From NCBI RefSeq assembly GCF_001571285.1, contig NZ_BCTM01000008.1, positions 62,001-126,000 of the forward strand: a stretch of 64,000 nt of DNA, given 5' to 3'. Positions 36,947 through 48,713 of the stretch are shown in pieces. How positions within the stretch are numbered: the first letter of the stretch is position 1; every line of letters starts with the position of its first letter. The notes below the pieces were generated by a model, which was not told where the DNA came from, ran no database searches, and was given only the letters and a program-made list of their open reading frames with translations. Source of the stretch: Kluyvera cryocrescens NBRC 102467 (GTDB taxonomy: Bacteria > Pseudomonadota > Gammaproteobacteria > Enterobacterales > Enterobacteriaceae). The translations under genes were made by a program, and so were the position numbers.

Positions 36947-37566
36947 TTAACGATCCAGTTATCCATTTTCAGCTTGATACGCTGAGAACCCTGGGTCAGC
37001 TCCATGTTGGATGGCAGCGTCGGCTGGGTTTTGCTGTCGTAGCCGCCGTAGACCACTTTCCAGGTTTTCCCGTTTTGGGTGTAGTTGAGCTCGCTCAGAC
37101 GGTACTGATCGTCAAGCTTATAGTCGGTGGCATCGCCCGGTAGACCAACGATCCACTGGCGTAAGCTGTTGAGTGGAATTGGCATCCCGGTCAGCTTACC
37201 GATCATCTCTTCGCCATCGGCGGCGGTGTAATGCTGGCCTTTATTATCGGTCAACTGGGCAGAACCCGGCTGGCCAATCAGCTCAAGCTCGGTGCTGCCT
37301 AACGGATTGGTCAGCAGTAGACGATAGTTGTCCTGGCCGGTTTGCTGCCAGAAGAAACGAGCGTAAACCTTTTGTTGGTCAGAGAGATAAGCAAAGGCGC
37401 CGCGCGTCTGGAACTGGTTAAGCTTGCGCACTTCTTGCTGATGCTGCTGCCACTCGGGAGAGGTTGGGCTTTTACCCGGACCCTGTGGGTGAGTAGTGGT
37501 ACAGGCGGTAAGAACCAGCGCTGCCAGCGGCAGCAGACGAACCATGCGGAAATCAGACAGGGCCAT
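36943..37566 (-). CDS. lolB: Outer-membrane lipoprotein receptor LolB
   Basis: 207 residues. Lipoprotein signal peptide with lipobox LVLTAC at residues 17-22. LolB accepts lipoproteins from LolA and inserts them in the outer membrane; a hydrophobic barrel ([31 protein letters not shown]) matches. Divergent from hemA, as in E. coli, with a 209-bp spacer carrying promoters for both directions. Confidence 0.95.
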   Translation of the reverse strand: MALSDFRMVRLLPLAALVLTACTTTHPQGPGKSPTSPEWQQHQQEVRKLNQFQTRGAFAYLSDQQKVYARFFWQQTGQDNYRLLLTNPLGSTELELIGQPGSAQLTDNKGQHYTAADGEEMIGKLTGMPIPLNSLRQWIVGLPGDATDYKLDDQYRLSELNYTQNGKTWKVVYGGYDSKTQPTLPSNMELTQGSQRIKLKMDNWIVK

Positions 37567-37775
37567 AATAATGACAATCCTTGAAATGCGTTGCAGTTAT
37601 TACGCTTAATGCTAGCGTCGCCGGGGGGCAGCGTCTACGCTCAAGTTGTCTTAAATCATAAAATTAACCCAGCTTGCCTATTACTCCAAAAGGGGAGCCT
37701 CCCTTTTATTGATCTCGCGCATCCTGTATGATGCGCTCAGACTAACCTTATCAACGCTGGTACTACTCCCGCACA

Positions 37776-39032
37776 ATGACCCTTTTAGCTCTTGGCATTA
37801 ACCACAAAACAGCCCCGGTAGCGCTGCGAGAACGTGTAACGTTTTCGCCAGATACGCTTGACCAGGCGCTGGAGAGCCTGTTGGCTCAGCCAATGGTACA
37901 AGGGGGAGTGGTCCTATCGACCTGCAACCGCACTGAGCTCTACCTGAGCGTCGAAGAGCAGGATAATCAGCATGAAGCGATTATCCGCTGGCTGTGCGAT
38001 TACCACGGATTAAACGAAGCCGAGCTTCGCCAGAGCCTTTACTGGCATCAGGATAACGACGCCGTCAGCCATCTGATGCGCGTCGCCAGCGGGCTGGACT
38101 CGCTGGTGCTCGGTGAACCGCAAATCCTGGGTCAGGTCAAAAAAGCCTTTGCCGACTCCAGCCGCGGCCATCTCAACGTTAGCGAACTGGAACGCATGTT
38201 CCAGAAATCATTCTCCGTGGCCAAGCGGGTGCGTACGGAAACGGATATCGGCGCCAGCGCGGTGTCAGTGGCCTTTGCGGCCTGTACGCTGGCGCGACAA
38301 ATTTTTGAATCTCTCTCGACGGTCACGGTGCTGCTGGTTGGCGCAGGTGAGACCATCGAGCTTGTGGCGCGCCATCTGCGCGAACATCACGTGCAAAAAA
38401 TGCTGATTGCCAACCGTACCCGTGAGCGGGCGCAGGTGCTGGCGGACGAAGTGGGGGCGGAAGTGATTGCCTTAAGCGACGTCGACGAGCGGCTAAAAGA
38501 AGCCGACATTATTATCAGTTCAACCGCCAGCCCGCTGCCGATTATCGGCAAAGGCATGGTTGAGCGTGCCCTCAAAGCGCGCCGCAATCAGCCAATGCTG
38601 CTGGTGGATATCGCCGTACCGCGCGACGTTGAACCGGAGGTGGGGAAACTCGCCAACGCCTATCTTTACAGCGTGGATGACCTGCAAAATATTATTCAGC
38701 ACAATCTGGCGCAGCGCAAAGCGGCGGCGGTCCAGGCTGAAACGATTGTTGAGCAGGAAGCCAGTGAATTTATGGCCTGGCTGCGCGCGCAAAGCGCCAG
38801 CGAAATCATTCGTGATTATCGTGCCCAGGCGGAAAGTGCGCGTGAAGAACTCACCGCGAAAGCGTTAGCGGCGCTCGAACAGGGCGGCGATCCGCAGGCC
38901 ATCATGCAGGATCTGGCGCGTAAATTAACCAACCGTCTGATCCACACGCCAACCAAATCACTTCAGCAGGCCGCCCGTGACGGGGATGATGAACGCCTGC
39001 ATATTCTGCGCAACAGCCTCGGGCTGGAGTAG
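37776..39032 (+). CDS. hemA: Glutamyl-tRNA reductase
   Basis: 418 residues. First enzyme of C5 haem synthesis: [19 protein letters not shown], then [11 protein letters not shown] with the catalytic Cys (C50), the NADPH domain ([16 protein letters not shown]) and a helical dimerisation tail. In E. coli it is regulated by haem-dependent proteolysis through the N-terminal residues. It starts the hemA-prfA-prmC-sirB2-sirB1 series, all close-packed. Confidence 0.97.
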   Translation: MTLLALGINHKTAPVALRERVTFSPDTLDQALESLLAQPMVQGGVVLSTCNRTELYLSVEEQDNQHEAIIRWLCDYHGLNEAELRQSLYWHQDNDAVSHLMRVASGLDSLVLGEPQILGQVKKAFADSSRGHLNVSELERMFQKSFSVAKRVRTETDIGASAVSVAFAACTLARQIFESLSTVTVLLVGAGETIELVARHLREHHVQKMLIANRTRERAQVLADEVGAEVIALSDVDERLKEADIIISSTASPLPIIGKGMVERALKARRNQPMLLVDIAVPRDVEPEVGKLANAYLYSVDDLQNIIQHNLAQRKAAAVQAETIVEQEASEFMAWLRAQSASEIIRDYRAQAESAREELTAKALAALEQGGDPQAIMQDLARKLTNRLIHTPTKSLQQAARDGDDERLHILRNSLGLE

Positions 39033-39067
39033 CACAACTCTATTTATTACAAGGTGCATTTACGCCA

Positions 39068-40150
39068 ATGAAGCCTTCTATTGTTGCTAAACTGGAAGCT
39101 CTCTACGAGCGCCATGAAGAAGTTCAGGCGCTGCTGGGAGACGCAGCAACTATTGCCGATCAGGACCGTTTCCGGGCGCTGTCGCGTGAGTACGCACAGC
39201 TGGGCGACGTTTCCCGTTGTTATACCGACTGGCGCCAGGTTCAGGAAGATATTGAAACCGCGCAGATGATGCTCGACGATCCTGAAATGCGCGAAATGGC
39301 GCAGGAAGAGTTACAGGAAGCCAAAGCGCGCGAAGAACAGCTCGAACAGCAGCTCCAGGTGCTGCTGCTGCCGCGCGATCCGGACGACGAGCGTAACGCC
39401 TTTGTTGAAGTACGCGCCGGTACCGGCGGCGACGAAGCGGCGCTGTTTGCGGGCGATCTGTTCCGTATGTATACCCGCTATGCGGAATCCCGCCGCTGGC
39501 GCGTGGAAATCATGAGCGCCAACGAAGGCGAGCATGGTGGTTTTAAAGAAGTGATCGCGAAAATCAGCGGCGAAGGCGTTTACGGCCGGCTGAAGTTTGA
39601 ATCCGGCGGTCACCGCGTACAGCGCGTTCCGGCAACCGAATCCCAGGGGCGTATTCATACTTCGGCGTGTACCGTGGCCGTGTTGCCAGAGGTGCCGGAA
39701 GCCGAACTGCCGGATATCAACCCGGCAGACCTGCGTATTGATACCTTCCGTTCCTCAGGGGCGGGCGGCCAGCACGTTAACACCACCGACTCCGCGATCC
39801 GTATTACCCACTTGCCAACCGGTATTGTGGTGGAGTGTCAGGACGAACGTTCCCAGCATAAAAACAAAGCCAAAGCGATGTCGGTACTGGGTTCGCGTAT
39901 CCGTGCCGCTGAAATTGCCCGTCGTCAGCAGGCGGAAGCCTCTGAGCGCCGTAACCTGCTGGGCAGCGGCGATCGCAGCGATCGTAACCGCACCTATAAC
40001 TTCCCACAGGGGCGAGTGACCGACCACCGCATCAACGTGACGCTTTACCGTCTGGATGAAGTGATGGAAGGCAAGCTGGATATGCTTATCGAGCCTATCG
40101 TGCAGGAATATCAGGCCGATCAGCTGGCGGCGCTGTCCGACACGGAATGA
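39068..40150 (+). CDS. prfA: Peptide chain release factor 1
   Basis: 360 residues. RF1 recognises UAG and UAA; the peptidyl hydrolysis motif GGQ is in [15 protein letters not shown] near residue 235, and the codon-recognition region follows family sequence. The stop overlaps the prmC start, which fits since PrmC methylates this GGQ glutamine. Confidence 0.97.
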   Translation: MKPSIVAKLEALYERHEEVQALLGDAATIADQDRFRALSREYAQLGDVSRCYTDWRQVQEDIETAQMMLDDPEMREMAQEELQEAKAREEQLEQQLQVLLLPRDPDDERNAFVEVRAGTGGDEAALFAGDLFRMYTRYAESRRWRVEIMSANEGEHGGFKEVIAKISGEGVYGRLKFESGGHRVQRVPATESQGRIHTSACTVAVLPEVPEAELPDINPADLRIDTFRSSGAGGQHVNTTDSAIRITHLPTGIVVECQDERSQHKNKAKAMSVLGSRIRAAEIARRQQAEASERRNLLGSGDRSDRNRTYNFPQGRVTDHRINVTLYRLDEVMEGKLDMLIEPIVQEYQADQLAALSDTE

Positions 40151-41001
40151 TGACCTTTCGACAGTGGCTGCAACAGGCCATCACGGCGCTTGCGGCAGGC
40201 GAAAGCCCGCACCGCGACGCCGAGATCCTGCTGGGGCATGTAACCGGCAAGGCGCGGACATACATTCTGGCCTTCGATGAGACCGAATTGACCGCGTCGC
40301 AGATGGCAACGCTGGCTGAACTGCTGGCGCGACGCGCCAATGGTGAGCCGGTAGCGCATTTGGTGGGGACGCGGGAGTTTTGGTCACTGCCGCTTTTTGT
40401 CTCTCCGGTTACGCTGATCCCGCGGCCGGACACGGAATGCCTGGTTGAGCAGGCGCTGGCGCGCCTGCCGCAATCGCCCTGTCACATTCTCGATCTGGGC
40501 ACCGGCACTGGCGCGGTTGCCCTCGCGCTGGCCAGCGAACGCCCGGATTGCCAGTTGACCGCCGTCGACTTTATTGCCGATGCGGTGGCGCTGGCGCAGC
40601 GAAATGCCGATAACCTCGGTATCCGCAATATTCGGATTCTGCAAAGCGACTGGTTTAGCGCATTAGACGGTCAGCGTTTTGCCGTCATCGTCAGTAATCC
40701 CCCCTATATTGATGAGCAGGATGAACATCTTGCGCAGGGGGATGTGCGTTTTGAGCCAAAAACCGCGTTGGTGGCCGCCGAAAATGGGCTGGCCGATCTT
40801 GCGTACATTATTCGTCTTGGGCGTCAGCATTTGCTACCGGGCGGCTATATGCTGCTGGAGCACGGCTGGAAGCAGGGCGAAGCGGTTCGAGAACTGTTCC
40901 GGGCCGCGGGTTATCAGTACGCAGAAACCTGTCGCGACTACGGCGACAACGATCGCCTGACGCTGGCGCAGTGGCCGGGCGATGCGGAGGTGAGTTCATG
41001 A
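40147..41001 (+). CDS. prmC: Release-factor glutamine methyltransferase
   Basis: 284 residues (ATGs at 40147 and 40150). SAM-binding [16 protein letters not shown] and the catalytic NPPY in [11 protein letters not shown] are intact. It N5-methylates the GGQ glutamine of RF1 and RF2. Overlaps both neighbours by 4 bp or so, implying coupling. Confidence 0.97.
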   Translation: MMTFRQWLQQAITALAAGESPHRDAEILLGHVTGKARTYILAFDETELTASQMATLAELLARRANGEPVAHLVGTREFWSLPLFVSPVTLIPRPDTECLVEQALARLPQSPCHILDLGTGTGAVALALASERPDCQLTAVDFIADAVALAQRNADNLGIRNIRILQSDWFSALDGQRFAVIVSNPPYIDEQDEHLAQGDVRFEPKTALVAAENGLADLAYIIRLGRQHLLPGGYMLLEHGWKQGEAVRELFRAAGYQYAETCRDYGDNDRLTLAQWPGDAEVSS

Positions 41002-41390
41002 ATTTATTCCTGTGGGTGCTCTATCTGCATATTGGGGCGGCCATTGTTTCTGTCAGCTTTTTTGCATTACGTTATTGGTGGAAACATCATCAAAACGCCA
41101 TGCTGGAGGCGCGCTGGGTGCGCGTGTTACCGCATGCGGTTGACAGCGTTCTGTTGCTCAGCGGCGTCGCGCTGATGCTGATAACGCGCTATTTTCCTTT
41201 CACCGAAGAAGGGACATGGCTGACGGAAAAGCTGTTTGGCGTTATCATTTACATCTTTTTGGGTTTTGTCGCGCTTGGACGTCGTCGTCCGCGCAGCCAG
41301 CAGAGTGGGTTTATTGCCTTTCTGCTCGCGCTGGTGGTGTTGTGCATCATCGTTAAACTCGCCATCACTAAAGTTCCGTTGTTGGGGTAA
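40998..41390 (+). CDS. sirB2: Membrane protein SirB2 (YchQ)
   Basis: 130 residues from ATG 40998, inside the prmC stop (TCATGA); the longer ORF start at 40971 lies within prmC. Four membrane segments; LHIGAAIVSVSFFALRYWW and LPHAVDSVLLLSGVALM are typical of the SirB family. Molecular role not known. Confidence 0.9.
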   Translation: MNLFLWVLYLHIGAAIVSVSFFALRYWWKHHQNAMLEARWVRVLPHAVDSVLLLSGVALMLITRYFPFTEEGTWLTEKLFGVIIYIFLGFVALGRRRPRSQQSGFIAFLLALVVLCIIVKLAITKVPLLG

Positions 41391-41393
41391 GGT

Positions 41394-42203
41394 ATGAAGT
41401 CACTGGCTGATTTTGAATTTAATAAAGCGCCGCTGTGCGATGGCATGATCCTTATTTCCGAAATGATTCGTGATGATTTTCCGTCGCAGAAGGTGCGTGA
41501 ACAACTCGAATGTCTGGTCGCACTGGCCCGCGAGGAGATTAGCCCTTCGTGGACGCTGACGCGCCAAATGGAGCGTCTGATTGAGCTGTTCTATCATGAG
41601 TGGAATTTTGGCGATTCTTCTGGCGTCTACCGCCTGTCAGACGCGCTGTGGTTGGATCAGGTGCTGAAAAATCGTCAGGGCAGTGCGGTGGCGCTAGGAG
41701 CGATTGTGCTGTGGATTGCCAGCCATCTCGATATTCCCGTGGTGCCGGTCATTTTCCCGACGCAACTGCTGCTGCGTGCCGATGTCGATGACGAAGAGCT
41801 GTGGCTGGTGAATCCGTTTAACGGCGATACGCTCGACGAGCACACGCTCGAAGTGTGGCTTAAGGGCAACATCAGCCCGACGGCGGAGCTGTTTAATGAA
41901 GATCTCGATGAAGCGGATAACGCTGAAGTGATCCGCAAACTGCTCGACACGCTGAAATCGGCGCTGATGGAAGAGCGGCAGATGGAGCTTGCGCTGGGTG
42001 CCAGTCAAACGCTGCTGCAGTTTAATCCTGAGGACCCGTATGAGATTCGCGACCGCGGACTCATCTACGCGCAGTTGGAATGTGAACACATTGCGCTGAA
42101 TGATCTGAATTATTTCGTTGAACAGTGTCCGGAAGACCCGATCAGTGAAATGATCCGTGCGCAGATTAATACCATCGCGCATAAGCAAATTACGCTTCAC
42201 TAG
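41394..42203 (+). CDS. sirB1: SirB1 family protein (YchA), transglutaminase-like and TPR
   Basis: 269 residues. N-terminal transglutaminase-like domain (YRLSDALWLDQVLKNRQGSAVALGAIVLWIA) and C-terminal TPR-like helices (LLQFNPEDPYEIRDRGLIYAQLE). Conserved in this position in enterobacteria between prmC and kdsA; function not established. Confidence 0.92.
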   Translation: MKSLADFEFNKAPLCDGMILISEMIRDDFPSQKVREQLECLVALAREEISPSWTLTRQMERLIELFYHEWNFGDSSGVYRLSDALWLDQVLKNRQGSAVALGAIVLWIASHLDIPVVPVIFPTQLLLRADVDDEELWLVNPFNGDTLDEHTLEVWLKGNISPTAELFNEDLDEADNAEVIRKLLDTLKSALMEERQMELALGASQTLLQFNPEDPYEIRDRGLIYAQLECEHIALNDLNYFVEQCPEDPISEMIRAQINTIAHKQITLH

Positions 42204-43283
<1,080 letters not shown>

Positions 43284-43290
43284 GCTAGTA

Positions 43291-43323
43291 GGCCCGTAAA
43301 CGTTCTGTTTGCGGGCCTTTTTC
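43291..43323. terminator. Terminator after kdsA
   Basis: GGCCCGTAAAC/GTTTGCGGGCC stem with TTTTT; overlaps the 3' end of the convergent regulator gene. Confidence 0.9.
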
Positions 43324-44143
43324 ATTCCTCACTCTGTTGTCCCGCAATACTCCATTGATACAGCGCGCGCTTCCCCGATAGGTGTAATTTTATCAACGCC
43401 CGGTCGAGATACGTTCTGACCGATGTCTCTTTCACCTGCATGCGCTGAGCAAGTTGAGTGATGTTTTCGCCGTTCAGGACACCAAGACAGGTTTCGTACT
43501 CGCGCGCTGATAATTTCACTCCGCAGCCCGATAGCCGTGCGCTGAACTGCTGCTGAGGGGTTGATAAATTGGGCCGCGAGCGGAGAGTAAACTGCGCATG
43601 CTTTCGGAGTAGGGTCAAAATAAAGGGCCCGTAGATCGACAGCCCGCGTAATGCGTTTGCGCTAAAGGGCAAATCCCCGCGTTTCTGGAACAGCGAATAC
43701 GTGTAAACCCGATGTTCGTCAGTCAGCGTCAGAGCATATTCAATGCCAAGCTGACTGTAATTAAACAGTTGAAGATAGGGGTTAAATCGGGCGTTCTCGG
43801 CGGCGGGCGGGGGAATTTGTTCAATGCGCATGTCGGCGGTTGACTTACGTTCAAGCCGTGAAATCAGTTCGTCCTGGCGCCATTCTCCATGGCGGGTATA
43901 TAAATCAAGCGCTTCCAGGACTAAATCCGGCGCAATATCGCTGGCGGAAAAAAGACTGCTGACCTGATGAAAACGCCGCATGTTATGCGTTGGCGCGGGG
44001 ACGCTGTCGTAGCACATGGCGATGCTGTGATAGATTGCGGGCAAGGTGGCATGACGACTCAACCATTTCTGAATGGACCATGGGAACCGCTCACTGCCCA
44101 ATTCGTTAACAATATCCCCTGCATCTGACAGTGTGATGGACAT
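43322..44143 (-). CDS. LuxR/GerE-type helix-turn-helix regulator
   Basis: 273 residues from ATG 44143 (GGAGGCACCG upstream); the longer ORF to 44314 runs into the amidohydrolase gene. About 200 residues of unrecognised N-terminal sensor domain precede a LuxR-type helix-turn-helix (LSAREYETCLGVLNGENITQLAQRM ... SVRTYLDRALIKL). It follows the amidohydrolase and APC genes on the same strand with a 97-bp gap and probably regulates them. Confidence 0.8.
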   Translation of the reverse strand: MSITLSDAGDIVNELGSERFPWSIQKWLSRHATLPAIYHSIAMCYDSVPAPTHNMRRFHQVSSLFSASDIAPDLVLEALDLYTRHGEWRQDELISRLERKSTADMRIEQIPPPAAENARFNPYLQLFNYSQLGIEYALTLTDEHRVYTYSLFQKRGDLPFSANALRGLSIYGPFILTLLRKHAQFTLRSRPNLSTPQQQFSARLSGCGVKLSAREYETCLGVLNGENITQLAQRMQVKETSVRTYLDRALIKLHLSGKRALYQWSIAGQQSEE

Positions 44144-44240
44144 CGGTGCCTCCAGCCTGATTATCCTGCCTCTTACCCTAGTGGAAGTTGAAATAATAAA
44201 GCGCGATCGGCCCCGCAAACGCAGGCTGATCGCGCGGTTG

Positions 44241-45959
44241 CTAGCATGACGTAAGATCGTGAGTAGCGGGTATATCAGGCTGTGAGGAGGCGCGGTAAAC
44301 GCATTCACCTTCAAACCAGGTTTGGTGCACGGTTATCACGCCAATATCTTCTGCCGCGACGCTCAGCGGATTGTTGTTCAGAATGATAAAGTCAGCTTTT
44401 TTACCCGGCACGATTGAACCCGTATACGACTCCATAAAGTTGGCCCACGCCTGATTTACCGTGCAAGCCTCGAGCATGCGCTCAACGCTAGTTCGTTCTT
44501 CAGGCCAGGGAACCTGCTGATGTACGGGATTGCTGTAATCAAACACCCAGGGATGATAATTATCGGCGGGTTGACGGGTGACGGCGGTTTCAATACCAAT
44601 AAGGGGATTTGGCCAGGCCGTCACCGGATAATCGCTGGCATTGGTGACGATGGCCCCGGCGTTGAAGAAGCTCTCGACCGGATAAAGGTAACGCTCGGCG
44701 CGATCGTGGCCAATCCAATCGGCTATCATTAGCCAGGTTTTGTCGCGGGAGGCCCAAAAGGTATTGAGCATTACGCTAACCCCGAGCGCTTTAAAACGGG
44801 GAAAATCCTCTGCGGCACAGGCAGTCGCATGGGCGATACAGTGACGAGAATCGCGTTTACCGTTGGTTCTTTGCAGGTGTTCAAATGCGTCGAGCGCCTG
44901 GCGTACTGCCCCATCGGCAATACAGTGAATATGCAGTTGCCAATGCGCTTTATCCGCCGTGGTAAACAGCGCCTGCAGTTCCGAGGTGTTCCAGTTTTGC
45001 TCCCCATAGTAGTTGTCACCTTTCCCGGCGGCTGCCGCGTAGGGCTCAAGCATCAACGCTGTTTTCGTTTCAAAAATACCGTCCGCGAAGAACTTCAGTG
45101 TGGTTGCCTGAAAGTGTTTCCCCTGACGGCGTAGCGTATTAAGGCGGCTATTGAGCGCGGGGAATTGCTCCCGACCCAGCGCAGGGGCGGCTAATATGGC
45201 TCCGCGCAGGTTCATCTTAATTTGTCGCTGGTCATCCAGTTCGATAAGTGCGCTGGTGGCATTTTGCCCGTGTATATCAAGCCACGGATCGCAGGCGCCG
45301 GTAATACCTAAACGATGGGCCAGGTTTTGAAAGTGAAGGATCGACTCTTTATATTCCTCGACTGACCAGTCAGGCAAGCATTCCAACACCAATGCCTGTG
45401 CTGTTTCGCGTAAACAGCCGCTGGGTTCGCCCAGAGAGTTACGTTCGATTCGTCCGTTGAGCGGATCCGGCGTGTGGGCGTTAATCCCCGCTATCGCTAA
45501 GGCTTTCGAATTCACCCAGAGGGAGTGATAGGTTTCAGAGGCGATGACGATGGGGATATCCAACGATATGGCGTCCAGTAGAGCTTTGTCCGGGCCAACG
45601 TCGGGGAAGACTGCTTCCAGAAAGCCACCGCCGCGAATGAACTCAGCATTTGGGCGCGCGGCAAGTTTGTCGCCAATCGCGCGGAGATACGCCTCTGGCG
45701 TATTCATTCCCTGTAAGTTAACGCCGCAGATATCATCGGCGGTCAGCGTGTAATGACAGTGTCCGTCAATGAATGCTGGCATCATGAAACGGCCCGCTAA
45801 ATCATGGACCTGCGTTTTCTCACCGGTATAGGCACAGGCGTCTGCATTGCTTCCGCAAAAAATAATCTCCTCACCCGTGACGGCGATTGCCTGCGCGAGA
45901 GGATGCAGCCGATCGGCCGTCCAGATAACACCATTTTTAAACACGATTTCTGCGTACAT
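44241..45959 (-). CDS. Amidohydrolase family protein (YtcJ-like)
   Basis: 572 residues from ATG 45959 (AAAGGAGCAATT before it). Amidohydro_3 type: N-terminal strand MYAEIVFKNGVIWTADRLHPLAQAIAV, metal motif DGHCH in FIDGHCHYTL, later LHIHCIADGAVRQALDAFE, HCIAHATAC and SDYPVTAWPNPL. It probably hydrolyses an N-acyl or exocyclic amide bond. It lies 11 bp downstream of an amino-acid permease gene, so the substrate is likely an imported amine or amino-acid derivative. Confidence 0.85.
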   Translation of the reverse strand: MYAEIVFKNGVIWTADRLHPLAQAIAVTGEEIIFCGSNADACAYTGEKTQVHDLAGRFMMPAFIDGHCHYTLTADDICGVNLQGMNTPEAYLRAIGDKLAARPNAEFIRGGGFLEAVFPDVGPDKALLDAISLDIPIVIASETYHSLWVNSKALAIAGINAHTPDPLNGRIERNSLGEPSGCLRETAQALVLECLPDWSVEEYKESILHFQNLAHRLGITGACDPWLDIHGQNATSALIELDDQRQIKMNLRGAILAAPALGREQFPALNSRLNTLRRQGKHFQATTLKFFADGIFETKTALMLEPYAAAAGKGDNYYGEQNWNTSELQALFTTADKAHWQLHIHCIADGAVRQALDAFEHLQRTNGKRDSRHCIAHATACAAEDFPRFKALGVSVMLNTFWASRDKTWLMIADWIGHDRAERYLYPVESFFNAGAIVTNASDYPVTAWPNPLIGIETAVTRQPADNYHPWVFDYSNPVHQQVPWPEERTSVERMLEACTVNQAWANFMESYTGSIVPGKKADFIILNNNPLSVAAEDIGVITVHQTWFEGECVYRASSQPDIPATHDLTSC

Positions 45960-45970
45960 AATTGCTCCTT

Positions 45971-47416
45971 TCAGGCATCGGCTGCTGAGGGTTGAGTGGA
46001 TGAATCTGGAGAGGTGCGACGTTTCAAACTTCTTCTGATGAGCGTTTCCCCGATGGCGAGCGTAAGGATGACGCCGATGGCAATAAACCCTGCGTTGGCG
46101 GCTTTGAACGGTTCTCCCGGTACCCAAATCAGAAAGAAGGCGGTCAGAAATAGAATGAGTTGTGCCAGCCGCATCAGGACCGTCACGACCCAATCGGGGG
46201 CGGGAAAGATATAGGGACGTATCGTTTGTTTGTCGTGTTTACGTAACTTCAGGAACGCCTGGAAGTTGACGAAATAGGGGATTAGCAACAGGATGGTCGT
46301 GGAGGAAAAAATAGACCAAAACATCTCCTGGGCCGAACCGGACAGTACGGTGCTGGTGATCGTCATTACCGTCGTGATACAGGCTCCGGCAATCAGAGCG
46401 CCTGCGGGGCTGTCGTGACGGGGGTGAGATTTGGCGAGTACGGCGGGGAGCTCATTGGCCTGAGCGGTGGCCTGTGCCATTCGACAGGTAGCGAGCATCC
46501 ACATCAGCGACTGCGAACACAAGGCGGCCAGATACAGAATGCCGATGGCATAGACAATCAGTGAGCCCAGGACTCCATGGTTTAAACCCAAAGTGAAGCA
46601 GGTCAAAATACCGCCGATAATATCAACCTTGGCGCTGGGTATAATCAGTAGCACACCGCTGACCGCAATAATATTAAGGCCGATCACCAATAGCACGTTG
46701 CTCAGCGATGCAATCGGTACATCTTTTTTCGGATTACGCATCGACGCGGCAGCGGCTGACATGGTCTCGAAGCCGAGGAAGTTATAAATCAATGCCGGAA
46801 TAAACACCATCGCCTGGCCGTAGGAAGGGCGTATTGCTTGCCAATCAAAGGTATTGGCTGGCGCGTGCCCGGAGGCGAGCCAAATGCTTCCGCTAATAAT
46901 CAACCCGAATGCCATCAGAATTTTAACCGAGGCAGCAAAGTTTATAATTCGCGTAGAATTTTTCATCGGACGTAGCGCCAAGCCGGTAATCAACCAGACC
47001 AGCAGAATATTGAGCGCGGCTTTCCCGGCGAGGCCAATCTCAACGCCAAATAGCTGACAGAAAACGTTAACGATGACCGTCATGGCCGACGAGATCCAGA
47101 GCGCGTTACCGCACCAATACATCCACGCGATGCGTGCGCCCCAGAGAGTGCCGTATGCGCGTTTTATCCATGCATAAAGACCGCCATTTTCCGGATAAGC
47201 CGCCCCTTGTTCTGCAACTACCAGGCAGCCTGGGAAAAAGAACACCACGCCGATGATCACCATCCAGGCAATCGAGGTGACGCCCATTGCGGCAATGGGG
47301 GCTACGGTGTCGATAAAGAAGATGGCGCAGACGAGTCCCAGAATAATATCCAGGCGATTAAGGCTATAACCCGCATTTGCCGCCGGTTGAGCAGCATGAG
47401 TTTGTTTTTCAGACAT
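45971..47416 (-). CDS. APC-superfamily amino acid/amine permease
   Basis: 481 residues from ATG 47416 (AGGGAAAATTTT upstream). Twelve membrane segments; the opening LNRLDIILGLVCAIFFIDTVAPIAAMGVTSI and FFFPGCLVVAEQGAAYPENGGLYAWIKRAYG are APC motifs. First gene of a permease-amidohydrolase-regulator group placed between kdsA and chaA, where E. coli carries ldr loci. Substrate unknown. Confidence 0.87.
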   Translation of the reverse strand: MSEKQTHAAQPAANAGYSLNRLDIILGLVCAIFFIDTVAPIAAMGVTSIAWMVIIGVVFFFPGCLVVAEQGAAYPENGGLYAWIKRAYGTLWGARIAWMYWCGNALWISSAMTVIVNVFCQLFGVEIGLAGKAALNILLVWLITGLALRPMKNSTRIINFAASVKILMAFGLIISGSIWLASGHAPANTFDWQAIRPSYGQAMVFIPALIYNFLGFETMSAAAASMRNPKKDVPIASLSNVLLVIGLNIIAVSGVLLIIPSAKVDIIGGILTCFTLGLNHGVLGSLIVYAIGILYLAALCSQSLMWMLATCRMAQATAQANELPAVLAKSHPRHDSPAGALIAGACITTVMTITSTVLSGSAQEMFWSIFSSTTILLLIPYFVNFQAFLKLRKHDKQTIRPYIFPAPDWVVTVLMRLAQLILFLTAFFLIWVPGEPFKAANAGFIAIGVILTLAIGETLIRRSLKRRTSPDSSTQPSAADA

Positions 47417-47562
47417 AAAATTTTCCCTGTCGTGCAACTAAAGCGCTGATGGTTATTGTTTTGTTGAAAAGCGCAGGCAGGGCAATACTAGGGGGAAGGG
47501 AGTAGGGGCGTCTGTCGTAAAAATAAGGGCAAAAAGGGGAAGTGTGATCGCTAACGGAAAGA

Positions 47563-47590
47563 AAATGCTGGCAGTTTTCCTGCCAGCACG
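47563..47590 (-). terminator. Terminator after chaA
   Basis: TGCTGGCAG/CTGCCAGCA stem followed, on the minus strand, by TTTTC; 11 bp past the chaA stop. Confidence 0.8.
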
Positions 47591-47600
47591 CGTTCAGACA

Positions 47601-48713
47601 TTAGGCAAAAATTGTCATCAGGTAGGCGGCAAACAGCGCCAGGTGCGCCGCGCCGTTCAGCACGTTGGTACGCCCGGTGGAGAAGGAGATATGACACAGT
47701 ACCAGCGAGGCCACCATCACAATCATTTCAGGCATGCCCAGACCAAACATCAGGTCGTTACCGGTCATATAGGCAATCAGCGTCACCACCGGTACCGTCA
47801 GTGAGATGGTCGCCAGCACTGAACCAAAGAACAGGTTCATCGCACGCTGTACCTGGTTGTTCAGTACCGCTTTCAGCGCACCCAGTCCTTCCGGCGACAG
47901 GATTAACAGCGCCACCAGGAAACCGGTAAAGGCCACCGGCGCGTTCATGCTGGTGAGCAATGTCTCCAGCGGGTTGGCGTTCATCTTGGTGACCGCAATA
48001 ACGGCAACCAGGTGAACAATCAGCCACACCGCGTGCCACAGGCTGCTGTGTGCCGATGGTTTCCCATGGTGCGGGTCATCATCATCGCTGTCATCTTCAT
48101 GCTCGTAAATAAACAGGCTCTGGTGGGTTTTGGTCTGAATTAACAAGAATACGCCGTACATGGCGGCAGAAATCAGGGCAACCAGCAGCGATTGGCCAAT
48201 GGTGAAATTGGCGCCCGGCAGAGCGGTCGGGAAGACCAGCACAATAATAGCCAGCGGGAAGAGCGCAATTAAATACTGTTTGATGCCAAACAGGTTCATA
48301 TATTGCGTGGCGAACTTTCGGCCACCGAGCAATAACGAGAAACCGACTAACCCGCCGGTCACGATCATAATGATGGAATAGAGCGTATCGCGCATCAGGG
48401 TAGGGGCGGCGTCGCCCGTTGCCATTAATGCGGATATCAGGCTAACCTCAAGGATAACCACGGAAAGACTTAAAATCAGAGAGCCGTATGGCTCGCCAAG
48501 ACGGTGTGCTAAAACATCCGCGTGGCGTACAACGCTAAATGCGCTGCAAAGAATACCGACGAGCGCCATAGCGTTAATGGCGATGACCACTGGCAATGAC
48601 TGATTATTTCCCCAGAATATCAGGATTGCCAGCGCCACTATCGGGAAAATAAGCGACGTCTCCTTATGGCGAGTTTTCACCGCCTCATGCGCGTGGGTCA
48701 TGTTTGTCTCCAT
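47601..48713 (-). CDS. chaA: Sodium-potassium/proton (calcium/proton) antiporter ChaA
   Basis: 370 residues; ATG 48701 is an alternative start matching the E. coli N-terminus better (MTHAHEAVKTRHKETS). CaCA family: eleven membrane segments with LGEPYGSLILSLSVVILEVSLI in the first repeat and LSPEGLGALKAVLNNQVQRAMN in the second. A cytoplasmic acidic loop (HEDDSDDDDPHHG) is retained. It exports Na+, K+ or Ca2+ for proton entry at alkaline pH. Confidence 0.95.
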   Translation of the reverse strand: METNMTHAHEAVKTRHKETSLIFPIVALAILIFWGNNQSLPVVIAINAMALVGILCSAFSVVRHADVLAHRLGEPYGSLILSLSVVILEVSLISALMATGDAAPTLMRDTLYSIIMIVTGGLVGFSLLLGGRKFATQYMNLFGIKQYLIALFPLAIIVLVFPTALPGANFTIGQSLLVALISAAMYGVFLLIQTKTHQSLFIYEHEDDSDDDDPHHGKPSAHSSLWHAVWLIVHLVAVIAVTKMNANPLETLLTSMNAPVAFTGFLVALLILSPEGLGALKAVLNNQVQRAMNLFFGSVLATISLTVPVVTLIAYMTGNDLMFGLGMPEMIVMVASLVLCHISFSTGRTNVLNGAAHLALFAAYLMTIFA

